Positions 1 through 10,844 of a stretch of 64,000 bases of DNA are shown piece after piece. This DNA comes from Ailanthus altissimus (taxonomy: Eukaryota > Streptophyta > Magnoliopsida > Sapindales > Simaroubaceae): assembly GCA_946807835.1 (NCBI GenBank), contig OX327704.1:5518001-5582000 (forward strand), in the 5' to 3' direction. A model generated the notes under the pieces. The model did no database searches, had not been told where the DNA came from, and saw only the letters and a list, made by a program, of their open reading frames with translations. How positions within the stretch are numbered: position 1 is the stretch's first letter; every line of letters starts with the position of its first letter. A program made the translations under genes and the position numbers.

Positions 1-454
1 TAAGATTAAATAATCTCCCCTTTTAAGAGGTTTGTATTTTTTTTATTTTTAAAAAAATATTTATAGCCATTGTGAAGTAAACAAGCATACTCATTTGAAC
101 CGCAAGAAAATGTACATATAAAATACGAGAATTTTCACCTTGTTGAAAACCTAATGATGCTACTTGAAGACCGAATAGCCATTATTATTGTCTATTATTT
201 TTATTTCCTTCACACTATCCAATCTAAACTCATGAGTGCCTGTAGCAGCATTGAGGGATCCCTTGTGTTCCCTTTTTTCAGAGGGATCTGTATTTTTTTT
301 TAAAAATGTTTGTATTTTTTTATTAGGGTCAACCTTCTCTAATATAGTGTGTATATATAATATTTTATTTTAATAATTTTTTAATTGTAATATCAAAGAT
401 CTTTTAATATAATATTTTTTATATTAATCAATGATCTAATATTAATATTTAAAA
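1..454. other. AT-rich spacer
   Basis: No coding potential or recognisable element. It is low-complexity A/T-rich sequence with poly-A and poly-T tracts. Confidence 0.5.
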
Positions 455-1630
455 AATGTAATTAACAATTACTAACACTTTTGGATTAATTTAATTACCA
501 TACGAACATAATCTAACATGATTATGCACCTTGTACCCCAACAAAAGATGCCACTAGCACCTCTTTTATGAATATTAATAAAGTAACTATTAAAATTTTC
601 TTAATTTTCTCGTAGAATGAGTGTGAAATTGTGTTTGCAATCATATCAACTTATAGTGTATGCTATTGACTTGTGAAAACATAACACCATAAAAGAATAT
701 TATAAATAAATGTTACCCAAAGTTACACAAAAAAAAAAAAAGTAATGTATGCAAGTCTTGAGATATCAAATGATGCTAGTATGATACCGTAATCAAACCC
801 TTTTTTCAAATTATAATATTTTGATAGAAAAGTGTAGAAGTACAAATGCAGGTTCCAATTCACAAATTTTAAATTAATTAATTGTTTTTAAAAAAAAAAT
901 TGGGCAGGAATTTGCCACTTACCCATAATAAAATAACTGATTATCAAAACTCTCTTAATATTTTAAAACTACTAAAACACCTCTATTAGTTGCACCAAAT
1001 AACTCTAAAAATAATCCTATAACTTTAACGTCATAATTAATAGAGGTTTTTTTTTTAATATTTTGAAACATTAAAAAAATTTAATAATTGAGAAAGAAAA
1101 TAAAGTAGCAAAACTCTTAATTTAAAAATTAAAATTTAAACATAAAGTTTGGATACTATTGCATTTGAGTGCTTGCTATACGTACACTTATCAGACATAA
1201 AATTCGGTAAATGTTGCTCACGTCACTCTATGTTTTGCAAAAGAGAGAAATATTGATCCCTATTATTTAGTAAAACATCACTTTATAGACTTAATTACGG
1301 TATTAATCACTTAGGTCCCTCATTTTGTTTCTCACACTTAGAAGACAAAGAAAAAAGTGTTGATTGTTCCAATAACCCACAGCGAGAAGCATGTGGGCAT
1401 ATTAGACATAAATAATAATATATTTTTTACGTGTTATTTTTATTTATTTTTATTTCAACTATGTGTCATATTTTTATTAGATAATAAATTCTTATAACTT
1501 AAACAAATAACCTATTTATTAGACATAAATAATACATCATTTAAGATATTTTTTTTAAAAAAAGATTAAACTTAAAGAGTTAAAACATAAATCAAAAGCA
1601 TTGCTCAATAGATTTTGGGTTGATTGTACT
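455..1630. repeat. Repeat copy A (shared with 7.8-8.6 kb and 15.0-16.2 kb)
   Basis: First of three copies of a non-coding sequence in direct orientation. The block beginning near 'aacacttttggattaattt', with 'caacaaaagatgccact' and 'gtgtttgcaatcatatcaac', recurs almost base for base around 7795 and 14965. A second block beginning 'ctcacgtcactctatg' near 1216 recurs near 15412. Copy A is truncated after the 'agattttgggt' motif near 1612, whereas B and C continue. No ORF or clear terminal repeats were found, so the family is unnamed. Confidence 0.7.
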
Positions 1631-1886
1631 CGCGTTAATAGTTATAATTGTGAAACGATCTATTATATTAAATTAAAAATTAAAAAAATTAGAAAAAAAT
1701 ATATTTCTTTATTTATAATGTGAGGAGTTTAATTTTTGCCCATACAACAAAGTAAAGAATTTTGGTAAATTTTTATCATCTTTGTAATGATCTTATCTTA
1801 TTTACAATGACATTTAAATTTGTTGACCCCAAATTTTGGATTTTGAGCATTTGACTTGAATTCTTTTATTTGTAGAAATAATGAAC

Positions 1887-1993
1887 GGATCTCTCAAAGG
1901 ACTGGGTTAAGATGATCACAGTTTTATATTTGTTGACTATCATGGATCTCTCAAAGGACTGGGTTAAGATGATCACAGTTTTATATTTGTTGG
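1887..1993. repeat. 57-bp tandem duplication, two units
   Basis: The block starting GGATCTCTCAAAGGACTGGG occurs at 1887 and again at 1944. The first ~49 bases are identical in both units, and the units differ only at their 3' ends. It is non-coding. Confidence 0.9.
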
Positions 1994-3500
1994 TTATTAA
2001 TCAAGAGCAAGTAGTAAAGCAATCAATCACAAAAAGAAGTAAAATTATAGTGGTTCAGTTTAATGTAAACCGATATCTACTTTAATGAGCTTGATGAGTT
2101 CACTTAAATTCACTATTAAATAATATTTTTACATTAAAAAGCAAAGAATCGAAGTAACTACTAATATGGTTTCTTGTAATGCAGCCTTAGGGGCTTCAAT
2201 GGAGTCTTGTGGGCTTTAAAGGGCCTTAAAGGCTTTAATGGAACCCTATTCCACATATATGGCTTTTGGAATCTATGATTTGCATGGAGAAAATTGACCT
2301 AGAACAAAAGTCCCTCTTAAAGGTGAAAAAACAGTCAATTTTTTCATTACTTAGTCTCTTTTTATAGACTTCAATCGTAGAGTTCTATTAGAATTAAATA
2401 ATGTAAATTCCTTTTGGAACTATGCCATGTAGAATCTTTTTAAAACTGGAACATCTCTAATTCTAGGGCCCTCAGGATTAAGGGCAATGTGAGTTCTCGA
2501 TCAATGATGGGTAGGCACCTTTTCATTCGCCTTTAAGGACTTTGGTAGTCGGCCTTTTAGAGAACTTATATGGTCGGTCTCTTAGAGAAATTTTGGGAGC
2601 GAGGACGTTCCCTCATAGGCCAAAACCTCTGGTGCCTGGTGTGGTAGGCCTTTTTAGTGGGTTGTACTGAGCTTCTAAGGGATTAGGCTCAGGAAAAAAT
2701 CCCATGAGAAATAAGAGGTCTCTCAGTTTTCAGTGTTAACATGTCAACAGTGAAAACTAATAGTAGTTCTCAGTTTGGTTTTCTTTTGTAGTTATCAAGC
2801 CACATGTTGGATTCTTGGTAAGAGTGAAGTGTTCATCTGCTATATACTCTTCATTTGAGTGATCTGAATTCATATGAGGTGATCGTCTCTCCATAAAGGT
2901 GGTGAGGACTAGTGTTTAAACTTGATGGCAAAAGCGTATTTAATGCTTGGTAACCTTTCAAGAAATATGTAGTGATAAGCGGCTAACTAAACAATTGTGT
3001 CTTATTAATTTTTTTCAACACGGCCACATGTTAAGCCATTGGCATTGATCAAATGGTTGAGGTGTACTCTAGAAGAGGTGTGTCAGGTAAGGTGACCCTT
3101 AACTCACAAGAGTATTTCAGCTCTTAGATTTTGAATTAATAGTTGTGATTACTTTAAAGACTTCATATGTATAAAAGCAACCTTTTGTTTCTTTATTTAT
3201 TTATTTTTTGCGTAATTTGGTGATTTGAAGATAGAGAAGTTGTGAAAATTTGTTTAGAGAAAAGCATTATTTTCTGAGATTTTTAACTCATTGTCTACAA
3301 GAATCTTTATATAAGTAAGCATTATTTATTATAATTCCTAATTTTTGGTGTTTTTTCTTTGCTACTTTAAGTGTTTAATGCATTTTCTTTTGTATATTTC
3401 TTGCTTTGTTCTTCAAAGTATGAGTGCTTAACTTGAAAATGCTTGAGCACTCATCTATTTGTTTTAAATGCTTGGTATAGTAAATTATTAATAGATTATA
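1994..3500. other. Unassigned region, possibly LTR/leader of a decayed gypsy-type element
   Basis: No intact ORF. The base composition is less AT-rich than the flanks, and the region leads into the decayed gypsy-type ORF that starts near 3510, so it may be that element's LTR and 5' leader. This is inference from position only. I found no second LTR copy. Confidence 0.25.
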
Positions 3501-3509
3501 TATTTTATT

Positions 3510-3965
3510 TCTCTAGGTATTAGAACCATCTCTTCAGCCGATGACTCCCAAAACATGTCTACTCATGAGTTTGGCGATTTTCGTAGGGACTCAGCTGCTA
3601 AAAGTAGTTCAGCTTGAAAAGCTAAATGTGGGAGTGCTCGAGGGGGCCAAGGTCTCCATTTAGTTGTTAGAGAGTTTGTTTGAGAAGTGGACACAGGCGC
3701 AGAGTTATTAGAGGCCTCTAATGAGTCTAAATGGACACATAGTGATGTGAAAAGGCCGATTAATGCTCCTCGGGGTCAAACATTAGTCTTTAGTCAATCA
3801 AGTAGATCGAAGAAGAAGAAAAAGAAAATGTTTGTCCCTTAATCTAATGAAGAGGTCTTCTTTGTATTATGTTACTCGCTCCACCATCCTTCGAGTTTGA
3901 AGTAGGAAGATCTCGACTTATTGAGGGAGAAATATAATATCCAAGCATGGTTACACTAAAGGTAT
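3510..3965 (+). pseudogene. Decayed gypsy-type transposon ORF, 5' part
   Basis: Conceptual translation with several stops gives fragments such as MSTHEFGDFRRDSAAKSS, a lysine-rich tract and LREKYNIQAWL. This resembles the N-terminal ORF of plant 'putative gypsy type transposon' proteins, in which an acidic LxxLxxKYxI segment precedes a GErANxP...VALY block. That second block appears only after the insertion, at 6731-6860. The ORF is interrupted at 3965/6726 by the solo-LTR-like insertion, with GGTAT on the left and GGTGT on the right as target duplication. Family assignment is tentative. Confidence 0.45.
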
Positions 3966-4409
3966 TGGGGATCTAATATATATGGGTGTATGTATGTGCA
4001 ATTATGTTTATTACCTAAAATACGTATCACATACATATTAAACGCGGCAGAAGTATTAAAATATGTAATAAACACAATAGATAAAATATATTAATTACAT
4101 TAATATATTAGTAAGGTTGAGAAATCATTTAAAGGTGTAAAGTTATACACGTATTTCTTCGGAGTTCGCATGGAACCAACTCGTTGCTAGTTCTAGTCAC
4201 CAACTCGATGAGCTTGGTGAGTTAAAACAGCAGCCCGATATCCAGCAGTGGATTTAACTCTTAAACCCATAAAATGGCTGGTAGTGTGTATTCATCATTT
4301 TTTCTAAAACAATTTTAAAAAAAATAGAGATTGAAGCAATTCACAATTGCTTCTATTGGTACCATAGAAAAAAATAAAATAATTTCATTCCCCTCCTTCC
4401 CCCCCGCCC

Positions 4410-4548
4410 TGCCCTGCTTTTTTTTTTTCTTCTTCTTCTTTCTCGGCACCATTTATTTTCTTTTCTCTTTCTTCATTTTCCTTTCCGTCAACACACACAC
4501 ACCTCACCTTTCACACACCTCTCACTATATATATATATATATATATAG
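4410..4548. repeat. Poly-T/CTT tract, (CA)-rich and (TA)n microsatellites
   Basis: A T-rich run with CTT repeats at about 4418-4442 is followed by ACAC-type repeats and an alternating TA run at about 4525-4548. It lies inside solo-LTR copy 1. Confidence 0.85.
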
Positions 4549-6078
4549 CTAATATAATAAAATAATAATATAATATATATTATAATATAATAATAATAAC
4601 AATAAAATAATATAAATCGGTGACAACTATCACCTATTATAATATAATAATATATAATATTATATTATAATAAGATATTATTAATTATTTAACAATTAAA
4701 TAATTAATGTGTAAAATAACTATTTTGCTCTTCATAAATAGTTACCAAGTCTATTTTTAGTAGGTCTTACCAAATTTCACAGTTGGGTAAACTCAACCAA
4801 GGGTCTACAATGCACCACGTGTCATTATATAATTAACAAATAATAATTATTGATTAATTGTTATATTTAACACTTAAGTATAAATACGCACGCATTTTCG
4901 TAGTAGTGTTGAATATTACTGGATTAAAAAATTTAATCCAGCACGCTGCCTCAATGCATAACGAGTACACTTCATATTGCGAGACTCCCAAAGTCCACTC
5001 CCGATTTGTCATATGAAACTATTTCATAAGTCCGTAAACAATGCCCCACACATACGTCACAGATTTACAAATTAGAGCGTTGAACCATACAAGCTGAGGT
5101 TACAACACATACGTATAGTTCTTCTGTCATGATATCCTAAATGTGCGGGGATATAAATTATCACTGTCAAATCCCCTCGTGCTCATCTATGTCCTATCTC
5201 AAAACTTATATCTTACTGAACAATATGTGCAAACTCCTTTGCCATATTATTCTACTCTGGTGGAACTCTTTCCTAGGATTAATGCTTGTGGCCACAAGAC
5301 ATTCTGAGATACAGTCTCGAAGCATCTCGATATCTAACTCCTTATGCAAGCTGATGGATCTCATATCTATACATACCAGACTCCATAAGCATATGACCAT
5401 ACATAGTGACACCTAGTAGTCACACCATGAAAGGTCTGTGACATACGTGGAACCAAAGTATGGTGGATCACTTACAAGCCCACTGTGGCACTCAGGTCAA
5501 AGGACCACGCATACTACTCAACTCGAGAGGACTCTCCATTGACGGCTTACATAGGGAATCTATTGGAAGCTCTCGTGAGTCAGTCCCATATCCAGTCCTA
5601 ACTGGATACCCATATGTCAATACGAGCTCCATGCTCACGGTCGACTAGGAATAACTATCTATACCCTATAGGTACAACATATGCTGATCTATATAAAAAT
5701 ATCCACCGACAGACCCGCATCGATAGAAATAGATTAGGACAATTATTTGAGAACATACTTGTGCAACTCCTAGCACCAGATTGAAACTCTTGCAACTATA
5801 TAATTACTAGTATATTCACAGGTCTATGTCCCATTACAGACAATGTTTCAACTCTTGAATCTTCATTGAGTATTATAACCAGCTAATACTTAACTGTGCT
5901 AACATTTAATATTTATATCTCTCAGTGTGGTTATCTATAAGTTCTTATCTAAACTCATTTAAATCTGATCTGAACTCCTTTATATCATACAATGTCTGTA
6001 ATGTTACATTGTATATTACCATATAAATAGGTATTAGTGATTTAATGGGAATGTACACCTTTAAAAATACACAAATTG

Positions 6079-6393
6079 TCATGGCACTGCACTACTGGCA
6101 CGATATTGTCTGCTTTGGGCCCCACTGGGTCCTCACAGTTTTGTTCCTGGGGTGCCCATACACCCCAAAAGGCCTCGTACCAATAAAGGTAGCCCACCCC
6201 TTATAAACTCAGCATCTCTCCCAATAAAGGTAGCCCACCCCAAAAGCACGAGAGAGATGCTGAGTTTATAAGGGGTGGGCTACCTTTATTGGTACGAGGC
6301 CTTTTGGGGTGTATGGGCACCCCAGGAACAAAACTGTGAGGGCCTAATGGGGCCCAAAGCGGACAATATCGTGCCAGTGGTGCAGTGCCATGA
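6079..6393. repeat. Long inverted repeat (142-bp arms, 31-bp loop)
   Basis: Arm 1 is 6079-6220 and arm 2 is 6252-6393. Read as a reverse complement, arm 1 matches arm 2 over all 142 bases with about five or six differences by eye. The spacer 6221-6251 holds another short inverted piece of the same sequence, 'ccaataaaggtagcccaccc'. Both arms derive from the TRIM LTR. Confidence 0.95.
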
Positions 6394-6397
6394 TAGA

Positions 6398-6409
6398 TGG
6401 TATCAGAGC
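6398..6409 (+). other. Primer-binding site, initiator-Met tRNA type
   Basis: TGGTATCAGAGC is the standard plant retrotransposon PBS complementary to the 3' end of initiator Met tRNA. It lies just after the second TRIM LTR. Confidence 0.85.
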
Positions 6410-6730
6410 GGCTCCGAGTATCCTCTTGAGCGATGGTGGGGCAAACCTCAGTGTGTGCCTCAGTGAGGACACTGAGTCCCGAAGGGGAGGTGAATACACC
6501 CTTAGGCAAATCCCACATCGGCAAAGCACGGGAGAGATGCTGAATTTATAAGGGGTCGGCTGCCTTTATTGGTACGAGGCCTTTGGGGTGTATGGGCACC
6601 CTAGGAACAAAACTGTGAAGGCCCAGTGGGGCCTAAAGTGGACAATATCGTGCCAGTGGTGCAGTGCCATAACATAAGTATTATGTATATTCAGAAATTG
6701 TACATAAACACCGACCCTAATAAAAGGTGT

Positions 6731-6860
6731 ATCGAGAGAATGAACACGCTAATGCACCATTGGCTAAGCAGGTGGCTCTTAATCTTATTTTCTTTAATTT
6801 AGAGTTAAGACTTTCTTTCCAGCCTTATTTTGTGTAATTCTTACCCATCTAAATTTAGCA
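6731..6860 (+). pseudogene. Decayed gypsy-type transposon ORF, continuation
   Basis: One frame reads RENEHANAP..KQVALNL followed by FFNLELRLSFQPYF. This matches the pattern GErANaP...VALYl.fFe.GLRlPl.PF known from plant putative gypsy-type transposon proteins. It resumes the ORF that breaks at 3965. The coding sense appearing on both sides of the insertion independently supports the insertion boundaries. Confidence 0.45.
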
Positions 6861-7785
6861 CCCTGCTAATTGAATTTGAACTCGTAAAAGATACTAGCAC
6901 GTTTATATGTGATATGGTTAAAGGCCAACTATAATGAGCCTCCCTTCTGTGAGCTGTAGCAAATTTATTAAAATACGAAAAACCTCTAATCAATAGAAGT
7001 TTTATTACCTCTCTACTTATGATGGCAAGAAGAAATATGCTCCCATATGAGATTTGCTCTTTAAGTAATCATAAGTGGAAGCACTTATAATTCTTTACTA
7101 GTAGGAAATTAGATTGAGAGCATGTTAGGTTGCTCAAGCATATAGGCATCACGTTAACACACCATTACCTCTATAAATGTCATTAGCATAGGTTTTTGAC
7201 GATGGAGATAGCAACATATGGTAACATATTGTCATTTGGCAAGGGTGCTACAATATCTATTACAGTTGTCGCTAGATTAGACCTTTTTTAGTCTCAATTA
7301 TAAAAAACAATCCCCTTATTGTGTTGATTAAGAGCTGTGGAATTCAACGATATAAATTTTGAGATGATTTACCATTGTCATGATCGTCGATAGTTTGTTG
7401 TTAATAACCTTAACAATGGTTGCTTTCACTATTTATATATATAATTAATTTTATTAAAATTAAACTATAAAATTTTTAGAATGTACCAAATATCCCTTCA
7501 CTTATTTATTTTTTAAAAAAGATTAATTAAATTAAAATAAACTTTTAGATTGCACACATGGCCCCTAAAATTTAAAGATCACATTACTCGTATGATCATC
7601 CAAACTAATAAATTTGATGAAAGAAAGAAGACCTACGGGGATCTTAGTGCTCCTTTTGCTATTAAATAACGGAATATTACCGTTTCCTTTTTGACTTTAG
7701 AATATTACCTTTTTAATGGGTGCATTTTTTTGGATATTTGTGATCACAAAATATATTCCAACATTGCACAAAGTAATGAGAACTA
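6861..7785. other. Unassigned AT-rich region
   Basis: No ORF or repeat was recognised. It may include further decayed remains of the gypsy-type element. Confidence 0.3.
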
Positions 7786-8610
7786 ATTAATTGACAATGA
7801 CTAACACTTTTGGATTAATTTAATTACCAAATGAACATAATCCAACATGATGATGCACCTTGTACCCCAACAAAAGATGCCACTAGCACTTTTTTTATGA
7901 ATGTTACTAAAGTAACTATTACAATTTTCTTAATTTTCTTGTAGAATGAGTGTGAAATTGTGTTTGCAATTCTTGTAACTTAGAAAAATAACCTATTATA
8001 TTAGACATAGATAATACATCATTTAAGATTTTTTTTTTTTAAAAGATTTAACTTAAAAAGTTAAACACATAAATCAAAAGCATTACTCAATAGATTTTGG
8101 GTCGATTAGCAACTCATGGGTATAAATTAAACTCCAATTTATGGACCTAATGCTTTCTTTTCAGAACCATCAACCAACATACTAATATGCTCTTCTACTA
8201 AATGACGGTGGTTGCTCATCAGAATGCATATTAATATGGTGCGTGTTGATTCTACCCCTAACAAGATTACGTTTTTCCAATCTAGTCATGAAAGCTAGAT
8301 TTTGTTAACAAACTTACGTTTTATCATTCCCTTTTCTAAAAAATAATAATAATATATTATTATTTTTTAAGTGTTATTTTTTATCTTTAATGATGTAATA
8401 TATTTATTAAATAGTGAAATAATTTATAGGGTTATTTTGAAAGTTATAAAAATTATTATTCAATGCATTATTAAAGTGCAGTATTACTTTTTTTTCTATT
8501 TCTTTTTTCTCTTTTCGCTTAATAGTTTATTAAAGAATCATTAGCTTATGGACTTAAGTGACTAATGTGGCAAAGAAATCGAGTAAAGTTGGCTTTTTTA
8601 TCTAAACAAT
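7786..8610. repeat. Repeat copy B (internally deleted)
   Basis: It matches copy A from 'gactaacacttttggatt' to about 7970, then jumps to sequence that in copies A and C lies about 0.5 kb or more further on ('acttagaaaaataacc'). It then follows copy C through 'cttaagtgactaatgtggcaaagaaatcgag' near 8553. Copy B therefore carries an internal deletion relative to A and C. It is non-coding. Confidence 0.7.
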
Positions 8611-10040
8611 AGACACTTGTTTGAAATCTTGCTAGACTTTTGATTACAACCTCAGAATGATTCCGGAACAAAGTCCACATTCGGATTTCCGGGTCCCATC
8701 CTACTCGAATTTCCTATTTATCTATTTATATTAAATACTTTTTTTCTTAATGTAAAAAAAATTCTTTGCAAGTGAAATGACTAGAAAATAGTATCAATGT
8801 CCTCTCACGGAAGGGTTAGACATTAGTTTAACATTAATGCATCTATCATAAACTTAAAATATATATCTTTTAACATAATTAAGTAATTTGTGCTAAAATT
8901 TATAATCTAAAAAATAGAAAAAAAATTATATATATATATATATATTGTAAAAAAAAAAAATTAGGTAATACTCAGTTCACTTACAAAAGCCCAATTAGGC
9001 CCTTAGGCTCAACTTTCTCTATGAGCAACCCAATCTAAAATAAATTATCTCAACGAGTTGAGCATGAGTTCGGATCCATGAGCCTCCATAACTCAGCCTA
9101 AAAGGTCTGTTGAGTGAAATCGCATAAGGACAAACATCACTCAATGTCACTATCTAGAGATACGTCATTGTGACCAAGTCACCTATCATGTCATCATCGA
9201 GCCCACTAATAAGATGTATACGTCAACAGAGTGCAAGCCCCTTCCACATCACTATAAGTTCCTATGAATGGTCTACTAAGAAGCCAGACCATTTAATGAC
9301 TAAACTTAAAAATAAGGTATAGAATAAAAATTATCCAAAAGGCTAATGGTAAGCCTTCATGTCAGAATATAACAGGTCTCTGTCCTTTGCTAACATATGG
9401 ATTAGAGCTGTTTGGAGTTATTAAGATGTTTCAACACTAAATTCATTGAACTTATGGGGATAAAATCTGCTATCCACTAAGTGTCCCTAGCTCACATATA
9501 AAATTGGACACTCCAAAAGCACTCGATTAAAAAGATACCTAATACTAAAACATCAGGGGGGCACAATTATCCATATGCCCCCATTTGAGTCCATTCACGA
9601 AAATGCCTCTCATAAAAGGGATGTTTCTTCAATTGAATATCACCAAGTGTCGCCTTTGTAAGGTAATCTAAGTGAGTTCCCTCCATTATCAAAGCTTATC
9701 TCTAATTTTGAATGAGAGTAAAAAAAGATGGACAACTAAGACAACAATTCTAGTAACACAAAAATCCTCTCAATCTTTTTTTTAAACTTTACATTTGCTC
9801 TAAAGATGAAAACCCTTAGAGAAAGAATCACCACTGAGCCACTGTTTGACTTAATTGTCGAAGGGTCATTGCTTATCACCCTATCGGTACCTACTATTGC
9901 CCTGTGGTCCTTATGTTCCTCAAGTCCTCTAAGGTAGCCTAACTTGCAACTAGTCTTTAGCTTGATCCTTACTCAGTCCCGGTCTCGACACTAGGAAAAT
10001 CTTTTGTGACTATTTTTGGAATATCTTCAACTCAACATAG
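8611..10040. other. Unassigned region, LTR-like in texture
   Basis: No ORF was recognised. From about 8960 the sequence becomes less AT-rich and runs directly into the LINE. It could be the decayed LTR of an unnamed element, but no terminal repeat partner was found in the window. A (TA)n tract lies at about 8928-8945. Confidence 0.3.
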
Positions 10041-10844
10041 GCATCCAAGGACAACAAAAGAGAGGCGTTGCAGGGACTTGGGTTCAGAGTAACCACTTAT
10101 ATGAATGAAGAGCTGCAGAAGCATTTTAAAAGGGATAAGGTGATCGAAGCTATTTAGAAAATAAACCCTCTAAAAGCTCTAGGCCCTGATGGCCTACCTG
10201 CTGGTTTATACCAAAGACAGTGGCAAGAATTAAGGAAAGATATCATCAACATCTATCTTAATATTCTAAACCATCAAGGTAATCCTACTCTTATTAATTA
10301 TACTTTGATTACTTTGATTCCAAAAATGCTTAATCCTAAAAAGACCACTAATATCATGCCAATATGCTTATGTAATATTAGCTATAAAATTATAGCTAAA
10401 ACCATAGCTAATAGATTGAAGCAAGTTCTAGGCCTTGTCATCTTACCAAACCAATGTGCTTTCCTCTCTAATGGATTGAGTGATAAAATAATCATTGGGT
10501 ATAAGCATCTCCACAAAACTAGAAGTAAAAGGGGGAAAAGAGGGTTATGTAGCCTTGAAATTATATATAAGAAAGGCTTATGACAAGGTAGAATAAGGTT
10601 TCTTAATGGATGTCATAGGTTCTAGAATGGTTGGATAAAACTAATAATGAGATAAATCACAACATCTTTCTTGGTTATAGTCAATAGACAGATCAAAGGT
10701 AGTTTCAAAACGTCCAAGGGTTTAAGACAAGGGTACCTACTATCATTATACTTGTTCTTACTTTGTACAGAGACTTTTTCAACTCTATTGAGTCAAGCAG
10801 AAGCAAGGAAGCTAATAAGTGGCATCAAATTTATCAGTACACTT
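10041..10844 (+). mobile_element. LINE (non-LTR retrotransposon), 5'-truncated, RT 5' half
   Basis: Conceptual translation shows the plant L1-type reverse transcriptase order. NPLKALGPDGLPAGLYQ is near 10170, then LIPKMLNPKKTTNIMPICLCNISYKIIAKTIANRL (10315-10425) and NQCAF (about 10450), followed by a decayed SKAYDKVEW-like segment near 10570. Stops and frameshifts are frequent, so it is dead. There is no endonuclease domain, so the element is 5'-truncated. The coding sense continues after a 2.1 kb insertion, at 12936 onward. Confidence 0.85.

Larger units (their letters stand above)
6077..6674 (+). mobile_element. TRIM (miniature LTR retrotransposon) with foldback 5' LTR
   Basis: The right LTR (6491-6674, 184 bp) begins TGAATACACC, contains the common plant TRIM signature TCCCACATCGG, and ends CATAACA. 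Directly upstream is a purine tract GAAGGGGAGG (6481-6490), a polypurine tract. The second LTR copy (about 6244-6397) is truncated at its 5' end and is followed by TGGTATCAGAGC (6398-6409), the primer-binding site for initiator-Met tRNA. The internal region is only about 80 bp and cannot encode protein. Upstream, 6079-6220 is an inverted copy of 6252-6393. The element lies inside solo-LTR copy 1. No matching target duplication was found (CAAAT left, TAAGT right). Confidence 0.85.
3966..6725 (-). mobile_element. Solo-LTR-like element, copy 1 (contains nested TRIM)
   Basis: Member of a dispersed AT-rich, non-coding family of about 2.1-2.3 kb that has four copies in this window; strand is relative only (copies 1 and 2 are opposite to 3 and 4). 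The left end TGGGGATC... aligns with the TG ends of the other copies. The flanking bases are GGTAT at 3961-3965 and GGTGT at 6726-6730, a 5-bp target duplication with one mismatch. The right-terminal CA has decayed to AA. About 0.6 kb of the length is a nested TRIM at 6077-6674. The central block (about 5340-5650) is the part best shared with the other copies. No gag or pol remains, which fits a solo LTR. Confidence 0.65.

Noticed and set aside
4331..4552. 73-codon ORF on the + strand
   Set aside because: Built on poly-T/CTT and TA microsatellites inside a solo-LTR copy; no protein character.
5141..5648. Short ORFs on both strands in solo-LTR copy 1 (also 12144-12440, 24152-24349, 57470-57724)
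   Set aside because: They fall in the conserved core of the LTR family, but reading frames and stops are not preserved between copies.
6201..6529. Overlapping ORFs on both strands with a proline/glycine-rich look
   Set aside because: They lie within the TRIM LTRs, and the opposite-strand readings follow from the inverted repeat.
6491..6674. Possible Cassandra-type TRIM (LTR carrying 5S rRNA promoter)
   Set aside because: No 5S rRNA box A/C-like segment was recognised in the LTR, so the Cassandra name is not supported.
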